From NCBI GenBank assembly GCA_013414725.1, contig CP058706.1, positions 2,399,971 through 2,406,141 on the forward strand: a stretch of 6,171 nt of DNA, in the 5' to 3' direction. Under the pieces are notes generated by a model, which was not told where the DNA came from, did not search any database, and saw only the letters and a program-made list of their open reading frames with translations. This document shows positions 1 to 5,690 of this stretch, one piece after another (positions within the stretch are counted from its first letter, which is position 1; the number at the start of each line of letters is the position of its first letter). Origin of the DNA: Coxiellaceae bacterium (GTDB taxonomy: Bacteria > Pseudomonadota > Gammaproteobacteria > GCA-013414725). A program made the position numbers and the translations under genes.

Positions 1-585
1 GAACAACTGATCCAAGCACTACGTTGCCTTCCCGGCGTCGGGCCAAAATCCGCCCAACGCATGGCATTCCAACTGCTTGAACGCAAACGCGATGAAGGCC
101 TTAAACTGGCAGACATTTTGCAACAAGCTATCCAACAAATTGGGCATTGCGAAGACTGTCGTACATTGAGTGAAACCACTCAATGCCTAATTTGCGCTGA
201 TCCACAACGTGACCCAAGCCAATTATGCATTGTGGAAACCCCTGCCGATGTCATTGCGATTGAACAAACGGGCAGCTATCGTGGTTATTATTTTGTATTG
301 CTGGGACATTTGTCGCCACTTGATGGTATCGGGCCACAAAATTTAGGGATGGAACAATTGCTGGTACGATTACAAGATCCGGCCTTGCGGGAACTGATCC
401 TTGCGACTAATTGCACCGTTGAAGGCGAAGCGACCGCCCACTATATTGCCAATTTAAGCAAACCCTATCCCCTTCGCCGCACCCGGTTGGCACATGGAGT
501 GCCAATGGGTGGTGAGTTGGAATATCTAGACGGCAACACATTAGCACGAGCACTGATGGCCAGAAATATGATTGAAGTGGATTAA
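1..585 (+). CDS. recR: Recombination mediator protein RecR (5' end cut by window)
   Basis: RecR acts in the cytoplasm with RecO (and RecF) to load RecA onto SSB-coated single-stranded DNA during gap repair. The frame is open from base 1; the first ATG at 61 is internal, because the 20 codons before it encode the conserved RecR N-terminus. Numbering from base 1 as residue 1: helix-hairpin-helix with [12 protein letters not shown] at 10-21; a four-cysteine zinc finger at C50, C53, C62 and C65; a Toprim domain from about 75 with E79 and the DGIGP loop at 108-112; TVEGEAT at about 139-145; and the C-terminal [11 protein letters not shown] stretch at about 164-174. About 194 residues are present; E. 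coli RecR has 201, so only about 7 are missing. It ends in TAA. No intrinsic terminator is visible in the 37 bp before the convergent stop of the next gene. GC is near 47-60% in sampled lines, higher than most of the following cluster. Confidence 0.97.
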   Translation, partial: EQLIQALRCLPGVGPKSAQRMAFQLLERKRDEGLKLADILQQAIQQIGHCEDCRTLSETTQCLICADPQRDPSQLCIVETPADVIAIEQTGSYRGYYFVLLGHLSPLDGIGPQNLGMEQLLVRLQDPALRELILATNCTVEGEATAHYIANLSKPYPLRRTRLAHGVPMGGELEYLDGNTLARALMARNMIEVD

Positions 586-622
586 TTCTGGTTTGTTGCA
601 TTGCTTCCGCCAAGGGACATGG

Positions 623-955
623 TTAGATGGTCTGGCTCTTCATCGCTAGATTGATTTGGTGGTAATAACGGCTGAGTTTCATCATTACCAGGTTGGCCTG
701 ATAACCCCAGGAAGATTGCCCAGTAAAATTATTCATAGAACCCACCGGAGAATTCAGTCTTGACCCCTGCGTACTTAGACTTTTTAGTCTTTCAACCATT
801 TGACTGTAATCAATTTGTAGGCTTTTATATTTATCATAGGTTTCTCTACTTGCAAAAATCCTGATTAAATTTTGCAGCCTAATAATTCTAGTAAGCAAAT
901 AAGTATGATCTGAAGTCAATTGAATAGAATTATATTGCCTCCATATATCACACAA
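623..955 (-). CDS. C-terminal piece of gene C (110 codons)
   Basis: This frame holds the last part of gene C, from its first TTG at 955 to TAA at 625-623. The frame is open a little further upstream, to a TGA at 1012-1010, and those extra codons (KLNQAGDQAHKK) look coding. There is no ATG or GTG near the start and no well-spaced Shine-Dalgarno, so independent translation is doubtful. The joint with the preceding piece must lie within about 1007-1010, because the two frames hardly overlap. Contents: Leu/Ile/Arg-rich helices at about 15-65, a Ser/Gly/Asn-rich loop at 61-82, then a final helix with MMKLSRYYHQINLAMKS. It could be a separate short TTG-started gene, but the missing start signals argue against that. 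Confidence 0.45.
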   Translation of the reverse strand: MCDIWRQYNSIQLTSDHTYLLTRIIRLQNLIRIFASRETYDKYKSLQIDYSQMVERLKSLSTQGSRLNSPVGSMNNFTGQSSWGYQANLVMMKLSRYYHQINLAMKSQTI

Positions 956-1004
956 CTTCTTATGAGCTTGATCACCTGCTTGATTAAGCTTCTTTTGGCA
1001 ATTG

Positions 1005-1280
1005 TTAAATCAGTGAAAAATTTCTCAAAAGCAATATTAAGTCCCTCTTTTTCAACAACATAATCGCCTCATACCACTGGCCATTTTCTGCCCCCTTACT
1101 AAAGCTGCGATAATACTTGTCTTGCACTTTCAACTTATTGCTGCCTTCGACATCTTGTAAGCATTGATTTATGTTATCGCATAATGTATTTAATCTACCG
1201 ACCCAAACTTCACACAAAGAAGCGGCCAGTTTTTGAATGCTCTCTTTCGTGAAAAAGATACTTGTGGTTTTTAAAAACAT
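1005..1280 (-). CDS. Fourth piece of gene C (91 codons)
   Basis: The frame starts with ATG at 1280 inside the end of the preceding piece and stops at TAA 1007-1005. Joining it to the 187-codon frame by removing one base at 1252-1256 gives the continuous HKYLFTKESIQKLAASLCEV. An AAAGG lies 11 nt upstream of the ATG, a weak and distant ribosome site, so separate translation is possible but not convincing. The piece is lysine-, leucine- and asparagine-rich and predicted helical (about 10-50 and 65-91), with no known motif. Sampled base composition in this part of gene C is as low as about 23-25% GC, well below recR. Confidence 0.4.
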   Translation of the reverse strand: MFLKTTSIFFTKESIQKLAASLCEVWVGRLNTLCDNINQCLQDVEGSNKLKVQDKYYRSFSKGAENGQWYEAIMLLKKRDLILLLRNFSLI

Positions 1281-1773
1281 ATATCAAGTTGCCTTTATTG
1301 AAACTATTATTAGGTGTGCTCAAAATTTTATGATTATAGTGTTTCAATATCAAAGACATCGCACTGTTAAATTTTTGAATACTTTCTTCATAATTAACAA
1401 TCAAATTTCTCGAAGCACCATTCCTAGGCAACTCAGCGAAAACAGTAAAAATATTATCCACTTGAGAGGAAAATCCCTCACATTGAGACAAGAGGGTTTG
1501 CCACTTTGAACAGTCCAATTCTTCGATGAGTGCAGCCCATTGCTGAATTAACGTAGTATAACGGCGATATACTCTTTCAATGTAATCTTCAACGCCCCCA
1601 AAACTAATAGATTTGACCTCCAACAAACCTTTAAAAACAGCATCCACCAGCATGAAAACCTTAAAGATCGATGCTGTAGGACTGTCCTCTTTGAGTAGCT
1701 CATAGGAAAATAATTTTCCCCAAAGATTCATTGTATCAATACATTGTTTTCTTTTGGGATTAGTAGAAAGCAA
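1210..1773 (-). CDS. Third piece of gene C (187 codons)
   Basis: The first usable start is TTG at 1773, but the frame is open beyond 1840 and those codons (ACCEVIESATDI just before the TTG) read as protein, so this is an internal segment. It stops at TGA 1212-1210, where the last 15 or so residues appear out of frame relative to the ancestral protein. Features: helices at about 15-55, IERVYRRYTTLIQQWAALIEEL at 65-86 with heptad spacing, a Cys- and Ser-containing turn at 87-106, and a Lys/Asn-rich end. There is no signal peptide or enzyme motif. The short plus-strand frame opposite it (1237-1509) is rejected as a shadow. Confidence 0.45.
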   Translation of the reverse strand: MLSTNPKRKQCIDTMNLWGKLFSYELLKEDSPTASIFKVFMLVDAVFKGLLEVKSISFGGVEDYIERVYRRYTTLIQQWAALIEELDCSKWQTLLSQCEGFSSQVDNIFTVFAELPRNGASRNLIVNYEESIQKFNSAMSLILKHYNHKILSTPNNSFNKGNLIYVFKNHKYLFHEREHSKTGRFFV

Positions 1774-1810
1774 AATATCGGTAGCAGACTCGATAACTTC
1801 ACAACAAGCC

Positions 1811-2194
1811 TTAAAAACATGCTGACATTTTCCAGAAAAACGACTGAAAAGCCCCTTCTACTCTTACCAGTAACTGGTCATTGTTTTTGCTGTATTTTGC
1901 AATATGCTTTAAATTAAGATAATGCTGTTGCGCCAACATAAAATTATTTTCATTAAATTGATCCAATATCTTAATAAACTGATTAGCGTACCCCTGCATG
2001 ATCAAATTAATATTCTCATTTAATGCAGTTTTCTCTTCATCAGAGGCCCCTATCTGCCCCTTCATACTAGCCTCCAAAATCTTTATATAAAAATTAACTT
2101 CATTCAGCCTCCACAAATCACTGTTCTCATTTAATTCCTCTGCCACTTGAGCAATCACAGGCAATGGATAAGTGGTAGCTGATTTAATAATCAC
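1811..2194 (-). CDS. Second piece of gene C (127 codons)
   Basis: The listed start is GTG at 2194, without a Shine-Dalgarno. The frame is open upstream past 2240, and the preceding codons (NQSNAEQVINIDN) read naturally, so this continues the 200-codon frame after one base is removed at 2232-2236. It ends in TAA at 1813-1811. The content is almost wholly helical: VAEELNENSDLWRLNEVNF at about 17-35, ASMKGQIGASDEEKTALNE at about 42-60, then alternating hydrophobic stretches up to 127. No family is recognised. An 18-bp perfect palindrome lies over its first codons (2195-2212). Confidence 0.45.
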   Translation of the reverse strand: MIIKSATTYPLPVIAQVAEELNENSDLWRLNEVNFYIKILEASMKGQIGASDEEKTALNENINLIMQGYANQFIKILDQFNENNFMLAQQHYLNLKHIAKYSKNNDQLLVRVEGAFQSFFWKMSACF

Positions 2195-2212
2195 GTTATC
2201 AATATTGATAAC
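2195..2212. repeat. 18-bp perfect palindrome inside gene C
   Basis: GTTATCAATATTGATAAC is identical on both strands. It lies in gene C just after a frame break, in codons for VINIDNV on the minus strand. It could be a dimeric-protein site or chance in AT-rich DNA; nothing nearby ties it to a promoter. Confidence 0.45.
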
Positions 2213-2222
2213 CTGCTCAGCA

Positions 2223-2825
2223 TTACTCTGGTTTTTCTGAGGAAAAAATCAATCGTAGTTGATCGCACACCACCGTCGAAAGCAATGCATTTTCACCAAT
2301 TGCTAAGGTGGCTGCTCGATAATTGCTTAATAACTTCTGATATTCTTCTTCTCTCTGATGCAATTGTTGCTTCAACACTAAAATTTGATTTTTAAAGCTT
2401 TCATTTAACTGCCGTAAATCTTGCGATCCCTGATTTGGAGGCATCACTTGAGGCTGAGGATTGGCATTATTGTTATTATCTTGATTTGATACAGCTAATA
2501 CTGGACCGACCAGAACCCTTGGAACAGCGGCTTGTTTGTTATATTCATTCAGCCAATCAGCAATAATTTGTGAAAAATGCTCACTTCCAGGATGCTTTTC
2601 ATATTCACCATCAGCGTTCATTAATACAATTTTATCTTCAAGGAAAAACTGAACACACAACTTTTGTATTTGTTTTGCATTAGCATCAGTATCAATATTA
2701 TTTGAATTTATTGGTGCGGTTTGACCCTGACTCATCGTGTCATATAAAGCCAATAACTTCAACAATGCTCGCTTATGTGAGAACCAAGTAAACCAACGTC
2801 CTTTGACTATTGTTTGATAGCTCAA
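2223..2825 (-). CDS. N-terminal piece of gene C (200 codons)
   Basis: This is the main readable part of gene C. The frame has only TTG at 2825 as a start, but one extra base in the T7 run (2835-2841) connects it to ATG 2854, which has a good ribosome site; residues here are then 10 lower than in the full protein. Contents: a basic/aromatic N-terminus (KGRWFTWFSHKRALLKLL, 8-25), a mixed helical domain to about 112, a linker of Asn, Pro and Gln at 113-135 (NQDNNNNANPQPQ), and a coiled coil at 136-172 with LKQQLHQREEEYQKLL. The last four residues before TAA 2225-2223 are probably out of frame. There is no membrane segment. Coiled coils and low-complexity linkers are common in host-directed bacterial proteins, but that is only suggestive. 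Confidence 0.55.
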   Translation of the reverse strand: MSYQTIVKGRWFTWFSHKRALLKLLALYDTMSQGQTAPINSNNIDTDANAKQIQKLCVQFFLEDKIVLMNADGEYEKHPGSEHFSQIIADWLNEYNKQAAVPRVLVGPVLAVSNQDNNNNANPQPQVMPPNQGSQDLRQLNESFKNQILVLKQQLHQREEEYQKLLSNYRAATLAIGENALLSTVVCDQLRLIFSSEKPE

Positions 2826-2861
2826 TACTCTTTGAAAAAAACAGATACTTGCATGGCTTTG

Positions 2862-2867
2862 CCCTCT
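2862..2867 (-). promoter_or_regulatory. Ribosome binding site of gene C
   Basis: AGAGGG on the minus strand, 7 nt before the ATG at 2854-2852. It overlaps the TAG that ends the 33-codon frame, a typical tight operon junction. It matters because it fixes the start of gene C upstream of the T7 run, showing that the TTG-started frame at 2825 is a truncated view of the gene. Confidence 0.7.
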
Positions 2868-2967
2868 AATTCAAATCAGCTACATTATTATTAAGTTCCG
2901 CAAATTGCACCTGTTTTTGATTGGAGCTAGCCCCAGGAGCGCGCAAGCATGATTTCCTGGAAATCAT
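2866..2967 (-). CDS. 33-codon frame at the end of gene B
   Basis: The ATG at 2967-2965 overlaps the TGA of the preceding 70-codon frame as ATGA, and the stop TAG (2868-2866) overlaps the ribosome site of gene C. The product is basic at its start (MISRKSCLRAP), then Gln/Asn-rich (SSNQKQVQFAELNNN). Two readings are possible. It may be the true C-terminus of gene B, reached by one extra base in the run 2970-2973. It may instead be a tiny gene translated by termination-reinitiation across the ATGA. The tight fit to the gene C start shows the frame matters to the operon layout, but it is too short for recognition. The start lies within a 27-bp palindrome. Confidence 0.4.
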   Translation of the reverse strand: MISRKSCLRAPGASSNQKQVQFAELNNNVADLN

Positions 2968-2971
2968 GCTT
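2945..2971. repeat. 27-bp palindrome over the end of the 70-codon frame
   Basis: The plus strand reads AAGCATGATTTCC, one central T, then GGAAATCATGCTT: two perfect 13-bp arms. It covers the ATGA where the 70-codon frame stops and the 33-codon frame starts. Neither side has a strong T run (TTT then ACGG on the plus strand), so it is a poor intrinsic terminator. As RNA it could hide the ATG, or it may be chance within coding sequence. Confidence 0.6.
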
Positions 2972-3176
2972 TTACGGAACTCTTATCATTCACTTTTGAA
3001 TTTAACAACGGTTTGAAGTTTGCTTGATCCGTCAAGGACAATGCAGATAAATAACGCATCGCCAACTGATCATAATCAGCTGATTCTATTGCCAGTTCAT
3101 TTTTATCGGCACAAAACAATAACATTCCCAGCTGAAATAAGTTACGAGCACTGTTATTACCAATATAAAAAGGCAA
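2964..3176 (-). CDS. Third piece of gene B (70 codons)
   Basis: The frame has TTG at 3176 as its only start and ends at TGA 2966-2964. It is open upstream as far as a TAA next to the run at 3186-3190, so it joins the 121-codon frame there if one base is added. The restored reading continues as PFYIGNNSARNLFQLGMLLF. Content: a hydrophobic helix at about 12-24, an acidic helix at 25-40 (DKNELAIESADYDQL) and a lysine/asparagine-rich end. No independent ribosome site is seen, so separate translation is unlikely. The plus-strand frame opposite (3020-3211) is treated as a shadow. Confidence 0.4.
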   Translation of the reverse strand: MPFYIGNNSARNLFQLGMLLFCADKNELAIESADYDQLAMRYLSALSLTDQANFKPLLNSKVNDKSSVKA

Positions 3177-3451
3177 CTCCGTATCAAAAACTGCTTATCA
3201 GCGCTGACTAATAATTTATTCATGAGTAAATTCGCACTGGCCTTGATTGACCCAATTTCGCTTAAGTCTTCCAAAGAACGATCTTGAAATTTATCTAAAA
3301 TATCAAGCAATTTCTGATTCATCGTTAGAATTGTTTGATTATCAAGCCCGCACTCAATTGCCGTTACTGTGGCTACATAACAAGCAGCCATAATACTGAC
3401 TGGCATAAATATGTCTTGCGGAGAATTTTTCATTAAAAATTCGACATTCAT
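3086..3451 (-). CDS. Second piece of gene B (121 codons)
   Basis: The first ATG is at 3451, 33 nt after the stop of the 444-codon frame. The frame is already open across that stop, reading QKIHIEKLRLSASAAK before the ATG, so a one-base gain at 3493-3497 makes it a direct continuation. Residues 1-89 look real: a helix with PVSIMAACYVATVTAIECGL at 16-36, then LDILDKFQDRSLEDLSEIGSIKASANLLMNKLL. Beyond about residue 89 (FLIRSCLFILVITVLVTYFSW) the sequence is probably a wrong-frame tail; its hydrophobicity could mislead a membrane predictor. An ATG-started separate gene is possible, but no clear ribosome site precedes it. Confidence 0.45.
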   Translation of the reverse strand: MNVEFLMKNSPQDIFMPVSIMAACYVATVTAIECGLDNQTILTMNQKLLDILDKFQDRSLEDLSEIGSIKASANLLMNKLLVSADKQFLIRSCLFILVITVLVTYFSWECYCFVPIKMNWQ

Positions 3452-3483
3452 TTTAGCAGCTGACGCCGATAATCGCAGTTTTT

Positions 3484-4818
3484 CTATGTGTATTTTTGAG
3501 TGAACTTTTCAATTATAAAAGTCAACTTATCACTGTTTAACGCATATTCCCAAGCTTTTGGCTCTTCGCGCAATTGCCGGAACAGCTCATTTAAGTTTTG
3601 TTTGACTTCGACCGCATGAATAAAAATAGCTAAATGACAAAATGATGTAGCATATACATTGGTCCTGATGTTCTCCTCTGTCATAAATAACCAACGATGC
3701 CTCATTATAAATTTTAGTTGATTGTCTTGGTGCAATAACTCCATGAAACCAAATATCCAAAGCATCAACAATAAATCATTATCGGCTTGATCTAATTGTT
3801 TCAAACCTTGCTCAATTTGCTGCAAAGGAAAATTCCGGATGTGCAGATCATTGCTGAACCAAGCAATAATTATCTGATCGTAAATATCATCTTCTTTGAT
3901 GTCCATCGACTCAAAAATGGCAACAATGTTCTGTAAAGTGGCTTTATCCTGCGGTTGCCATGATCTATACCATCCATAAATCGACCCTGCTTTTGCAGAC
4001 ATCATTTGCCAAGCCCTTTCGGCGTCAGAAAATATTTTTGAGCACTTCACTGTCAGCCGCGATGCTGATATCCACCTCTTGATTAGCCAATGCCCAATCA
4101 CATAATGCACGCACCGATAATTTATTTTTAATGATTCATAATATTTTATCGCCACTAAGCTTGAATTCATAAAAGCATTTGTTGCCAGTGTTTGTAATAC
4201 TGAGCTTATACTCTCAGTTAATGGCTGCTGTTCTAATAATTTAACAATGAATGCTTCTGATTTAATCAATACAGATAATAATACTGTTGACAGTTTTATT
4301 GCTATCCATCGGGCATGGCTATTACTCGCCGAAGGTTGCCTCAACAAAGAGACTACACCACAAAATAACATGGGATCTTGTAGCACTTGTTCCAACCATG
4401 ATTCCGCATTATTCTCTAACATCATTATTTTTATAAACAACACGGATTGACGTAAAATATCAGTAAGCTGGTCATTTACCAATATTTCTTTAATGGCTTG
4501 ATCGTCAAAAAGAGCTCGGTTTAAAAAGCCTGCATCAACTCCATAATAAGCAAACAAACGTTGTAAAGCAGCTACAGAAAGTTTTCTTCGCAAAGCCTCA
4601 CTCATAAAAATGGTTTGGAAATAACGAACATCTGTCACAGCCAATGCAAACAATTGCTGTGAATTCAGCAACCCTAAACTAGCCGAGAGAGAAGCATGAA
4701 ATTCATACAAATAAGCCCTATCGACATCAGCGATATTTTTTCTGGGCAATGCTTTGGTGTTTTCTGCTAACCAACATTCGACCACTGCGTCGAATTGTTT
4801 TTCAACAGTGGTTTTCAC
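3484..4818 (-). CDS. Main piece of gene B, 444-codon helical hypothetical protein
   Basis: This is the longest uninterrupted frame of the cluster, which makes it the most certain coding sequence there. The first in-frame start after the TGA at 4848-4846 is GTG 4818, but the purines before it (AAAAAAAGAG) abut the GTG and leave no normal spacing. The protein is helical throughout: conserved-looking segments include FDAVVECWLAEN at 9-20, SQQLFALAVTDVRYFQTIFM at 53-72, a hydrophobic stretch at 122-134, IKLSTVLLSVLI at 174-185, HYVIGHWLIKRWI at 238-250 and LLLMLWIFGFMELL at 349-362. These look like packed amphipathic helices rather than clear membrane spans, though the 349-362 stretch is borderline. 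There is no signal peptide or nucleotide-binding motif. It stops at TAG 3486-3484, probably early relative to the ancestral product. No family is recognised. Confidence 0.65.
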   Translation of the reverse strand: MKTTVEKQFDAVVECWLAENTKALPRKNIADVDRAYLYEFHASLSASLGLLNSQQLFALAVTDVRYFQTIFMSEALRRKLSVAALQRLFAYYGVDAGFLNRALFDDQAIKEILVNDQLTDILRQSVLFIKIMMLENNAESWLEQVLQDPMLFCGVVSLLRQPSASNSHARWIAIKLSTVLLSVLIKSEAFIVKLLEQQPLTESISSVLQTLATNAFMNSSLVAIKYYESLKINYRCVHYVIGHWLIKRWISASRLTVKCSKIFSDAERAWQMMSAKAGSIYGWYRSWQPQDKATLQNIVAIFESMDIKEDDIYDQIIIAWFSNDLHIRNFPLQQIEQGLKQLDQADNDLLLMLWIFGFMELLHQDNQLKFIMRHRWLFMTEENIRTNVYATSFCHLAIFIHAVEVKQNLNELFRQLREEPKAWEYALNSDKLTFIIEKFTQKYT

Positions 4819-4899
4819 CTCTTTTTTTGGTTGCTGTGTTGCCGATCAAACCATATCAGTTCAGCGAAAAATTATCTAAAAATGTTGTCAAGCGCATAG

Positions 4900-5343
4900 T
4901 TAATCAAAAGTACCTTTTGGGCTATAAACATCAGGATCCTCCTCTTCGACATCACTTCTTTGGCCTAAACTCCTGGAACTGCCTGCATTATTGTCATTAT
5001 CGGCATGATTTTCCAATGTCGCCTCTGTTTCCTTAATATAAAATTCGATTAAGTCCGCTAAACTTATTTGTTGAGATGAATTCAATGGATGAGGATAAGT
5101 AGGTGCCAATGCTTTCAGTGATTGATTGTCCTGATATTGACGGCAAAATTTGTCTAACTCTTGCACTAACTCTTGTTTTAACTGTTGGAGCAATTCGAGT
5201 TTATTTTGCACGTTACTAAATTGATTCAATAGACCGCTTAAACTACGATACTTTGCATCAAAGATAGCCTTGTATCTAACAACGGGTATTTCTTCCAACC
5301 CCTCAGCATTGGCAGGACTAACACTTAATCTGGAACCACCCAA
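4900..5343 (-). CDS. C-terminal piece of gene A: coiled coil plus acidic tail (147 codons)
   Basis: The only start is TTG at 5343, just after the A7 run, with no ribosome site; it is best read as the continuation of the 117-codon membrane frame. Contents: a Ser/Gly-rich start, a helix from about 21, a heptad-rich coiled coil at about 34-71 (LLNQFSNVQNKLELLQQLKQ and onward), a Pro/His turn at 81-86, a helix at 91-112, then a disordered Asn/Asp/Ser/Glu-rich tail. The tail has VEEEDPDVYSPKGTFD at its very end. It ends in TAA at 4902-4900, 45 nt before the ATG of gene B. The plus-strand frame opposite (4749-5036) is a shadow. Confidence 0.5.
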   Translation of the reverse strand: MGGSRLSVSPANAEGLEEIPVVRYKAIFDAKYRSLSGLLNQFSNVQNKLELLQQLKQELVQELDKFCRQYQDNQSLKALAPTYPHPLNSSQQISLADLIEFYIKETEATLENHADNDNNAGSSRSLGQRSDVEEEDPDVYSPKGTFD

Positions 5344-5678
5344 TTTTTTTGCATATCTGTAGTATTTATTGGTGATTTAGGATGATGATCTGCGTTGGTT
5401 ACCGTCAATAATGGTTTTGCTTCCTCTATATTAGGTACGGAAGCTCTCCGTGTCCGCCTGACTTCAATAGAAGCCACTCCTATACCGCATAATACGAATG
5501 TACTAGCAATCGCAATGCCTGCAATTTCAATTACATTACTTGACACAACAAGTTTATTAGCGATTTCTGCTGCAAGCCTCCAATCAATTAATCCTGCAGC
5601 GACAGCACAAACTAACAGTAAAGTAACAATAACAGCAACAACGGGCGAAAAAGATTTACGTTGGACTTGGGACGGCAT
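5325..5678 (-). CDS. N-terminal piece of gene A: two-helix membrane hairpin (117 codons)
   Basis: ATG 5678 follows GGGAG with 7-nt spacing, the best start signal in the cluster together with that of gene C. Residues 11-32 (SPVVAVIVTLLLVCAVAAGL and onward) and 49-71 (VIEIAGIAIASTFVLCGIGV and onward) are two hydrophobic helices joined by a 16-residue loop. Flanking positive charges (R7, K8; R74, R75, R77, R78) predict a hairpin with both ends inside. After about residue 111 the frame runs off into NWVVPD and stops (TAA 5327-5325), six codons past the A7 run, so the natural protein continues in the other frame. As it stands, a 117-aa membrane protein lacking its cytoplasmic coiled coil would be made. 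Confidence 0.55.
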   Translation of the reverse strand: MPSQVQRKSFSPVVAVIVTLLLVCAVAAGLIDWRLAAEIANKLVVSSNVIEIAGIAIASTFVLCGIGVASIEVRRTRRASVPNIEEAKPLLTVTNADHHPKSPINTTDMQKNWVVPD

Positions 5679-5685
5679 AGTGTTT

Positions 5686-5690
5686 CTCCC
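5686..5690 (-). promoter_or_regulatory. Ribosome binding site of gene A
   Basis: GGGAG on the minus strand, 7 nt upstream of ATG 5678. It supports the minus strand as the coding strand here, against the overlapping 109-codon plus-strand frame. Confidence 0.65.

Larger units (their letters stand above)
623..2854 (-). pseudogene. Gene C: frameshifted helical/coiled-coil protein of unknown function
   Basis: Five successive minus-strand frames join into one protein if five single-base frame changes are corrected. The start is ATG at 2854-2852, with AGAGGG (2867-2862) 7 nt upstream, overlapping the stop of gene B. Breaks: the 7-base run at 2835-2841 needs one more base; the runs at 2232-2236 (or 2243-2248), 1836-1840 (or 1813-1817), 1252-1256 (or 1268-1277) and 1007-1009 each need one fewer, or two more. 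Corrected length is about 742 aa, and the arithmetic closes on the TAA at 625-623. The protein has an N-terminal helical domain of about 120 residues, an Asn/Pro/Gln-rich linker, a coiled coil and a long helical C-terminal part. No signal peptide, membrane segment or catalytic motif is visible. No family is recognised. It is the last gene of the A-B-C series. True decay and assembly indels are both possible, and some pieces could instead be translated separately. Confidence 0.6.
2866..4854 (-). pseudogene. Gene B: large all-helical protein of unknown function, interrupted
   Basis: Gene B is reconstructed from an open 444-aa frame plus three downstream pieces. The natural start appears to be ATG at 4854-4852, but its third codon is TGA (4848-4846); without that stop the frame runs straight into the 444-aa frame. 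One extra base in each of the runs 3493-3497, 3186-3190 and 2970-2973 then joins the 121-, 70- and 33-codon frames, giving 663 aa from the ATG or 651 aa from GTG 4818. The restored joint at 3186-3190 reads ADKQFFDTELPFYIGNN, smoother than the 121-aa frame's own tail. The protein is rich in Leu, Ile, Phe and Trp in amphipathic spacing, suggesting stacked helices, with no obvious export signal. It ends in TAG at 2868-2866, 11 nt before the ATG of gene C, so the two are probably cotranscribed. No family is recognised. Confidence 0.6.
4900..5678 (-). pseudogene. Gene A: membrane-hairpin protein with coiled coil, one frameshift
   Basis: Two overlapping frames become one 259-codon gene if the 7-base run at 5344-5350 (A7 on the coding strand) has one more base; the joint then reads TDMQKKLGGSRLS. 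The start is ATG at 5678-5676, with GGGAG (5690-5686) 7 nt upstream. Order of parts in the restored protein: a short basic N-terminus (R7, K8), hydrophobic helix about 11-32, a polar loop, helix about 49-71, an arginine cluster RRTRR at 74-78, a flexible stretch, a heptad-rich helix, a second helix, then an acidic disordered tail. The charge pattern predicts both ends in the cytoplasm with a short exposed loop. It is the first gene of the minus-strand series. The tail carries VEEEDPD 11-17 residues from the end, which resembles an E-block secretion signal. No family is recognised. Confidence 0.65.

Noticed and set aside
407..613. Minus-strand 68-codon frame inside recR
   Set aside because: It is fully overlapped by a certain gene, and its Cys/Arg-rich product looks like an antisense shadow.
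586..622. Search for a shared terminator between the convergent stops of recR and gene C
   Set aside because: No stem with a T run is visible in these 37 bp on either strand.
1237..1509. Plus-strand 90-codon frame
   Set aside because: It is antisense to gene C, with no ribosome site, and its composition reflects the complement of AT-rich helical codons.
4247..4450. Plus-strand 67-codon frame
   Set aside because: It lies opposite the intact 444-codon frame and has no start signal.
4869..4900. TTGACA on the minus strand after gene A as an internal promoter for gene B
   Set aside because: No -10 box lies at 16-18 nt; the AT-rich GATAAT is too close and the TATGGT near the gene B start is too far, so the hexamer is probably chance.
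4749..5036. Plus-strand 95-codon frame
   Set aside because: It spans the A-B junction on the wrong strand; its Pro/His/Arg-rich product is unlike a real protein and it has no ribosome site.
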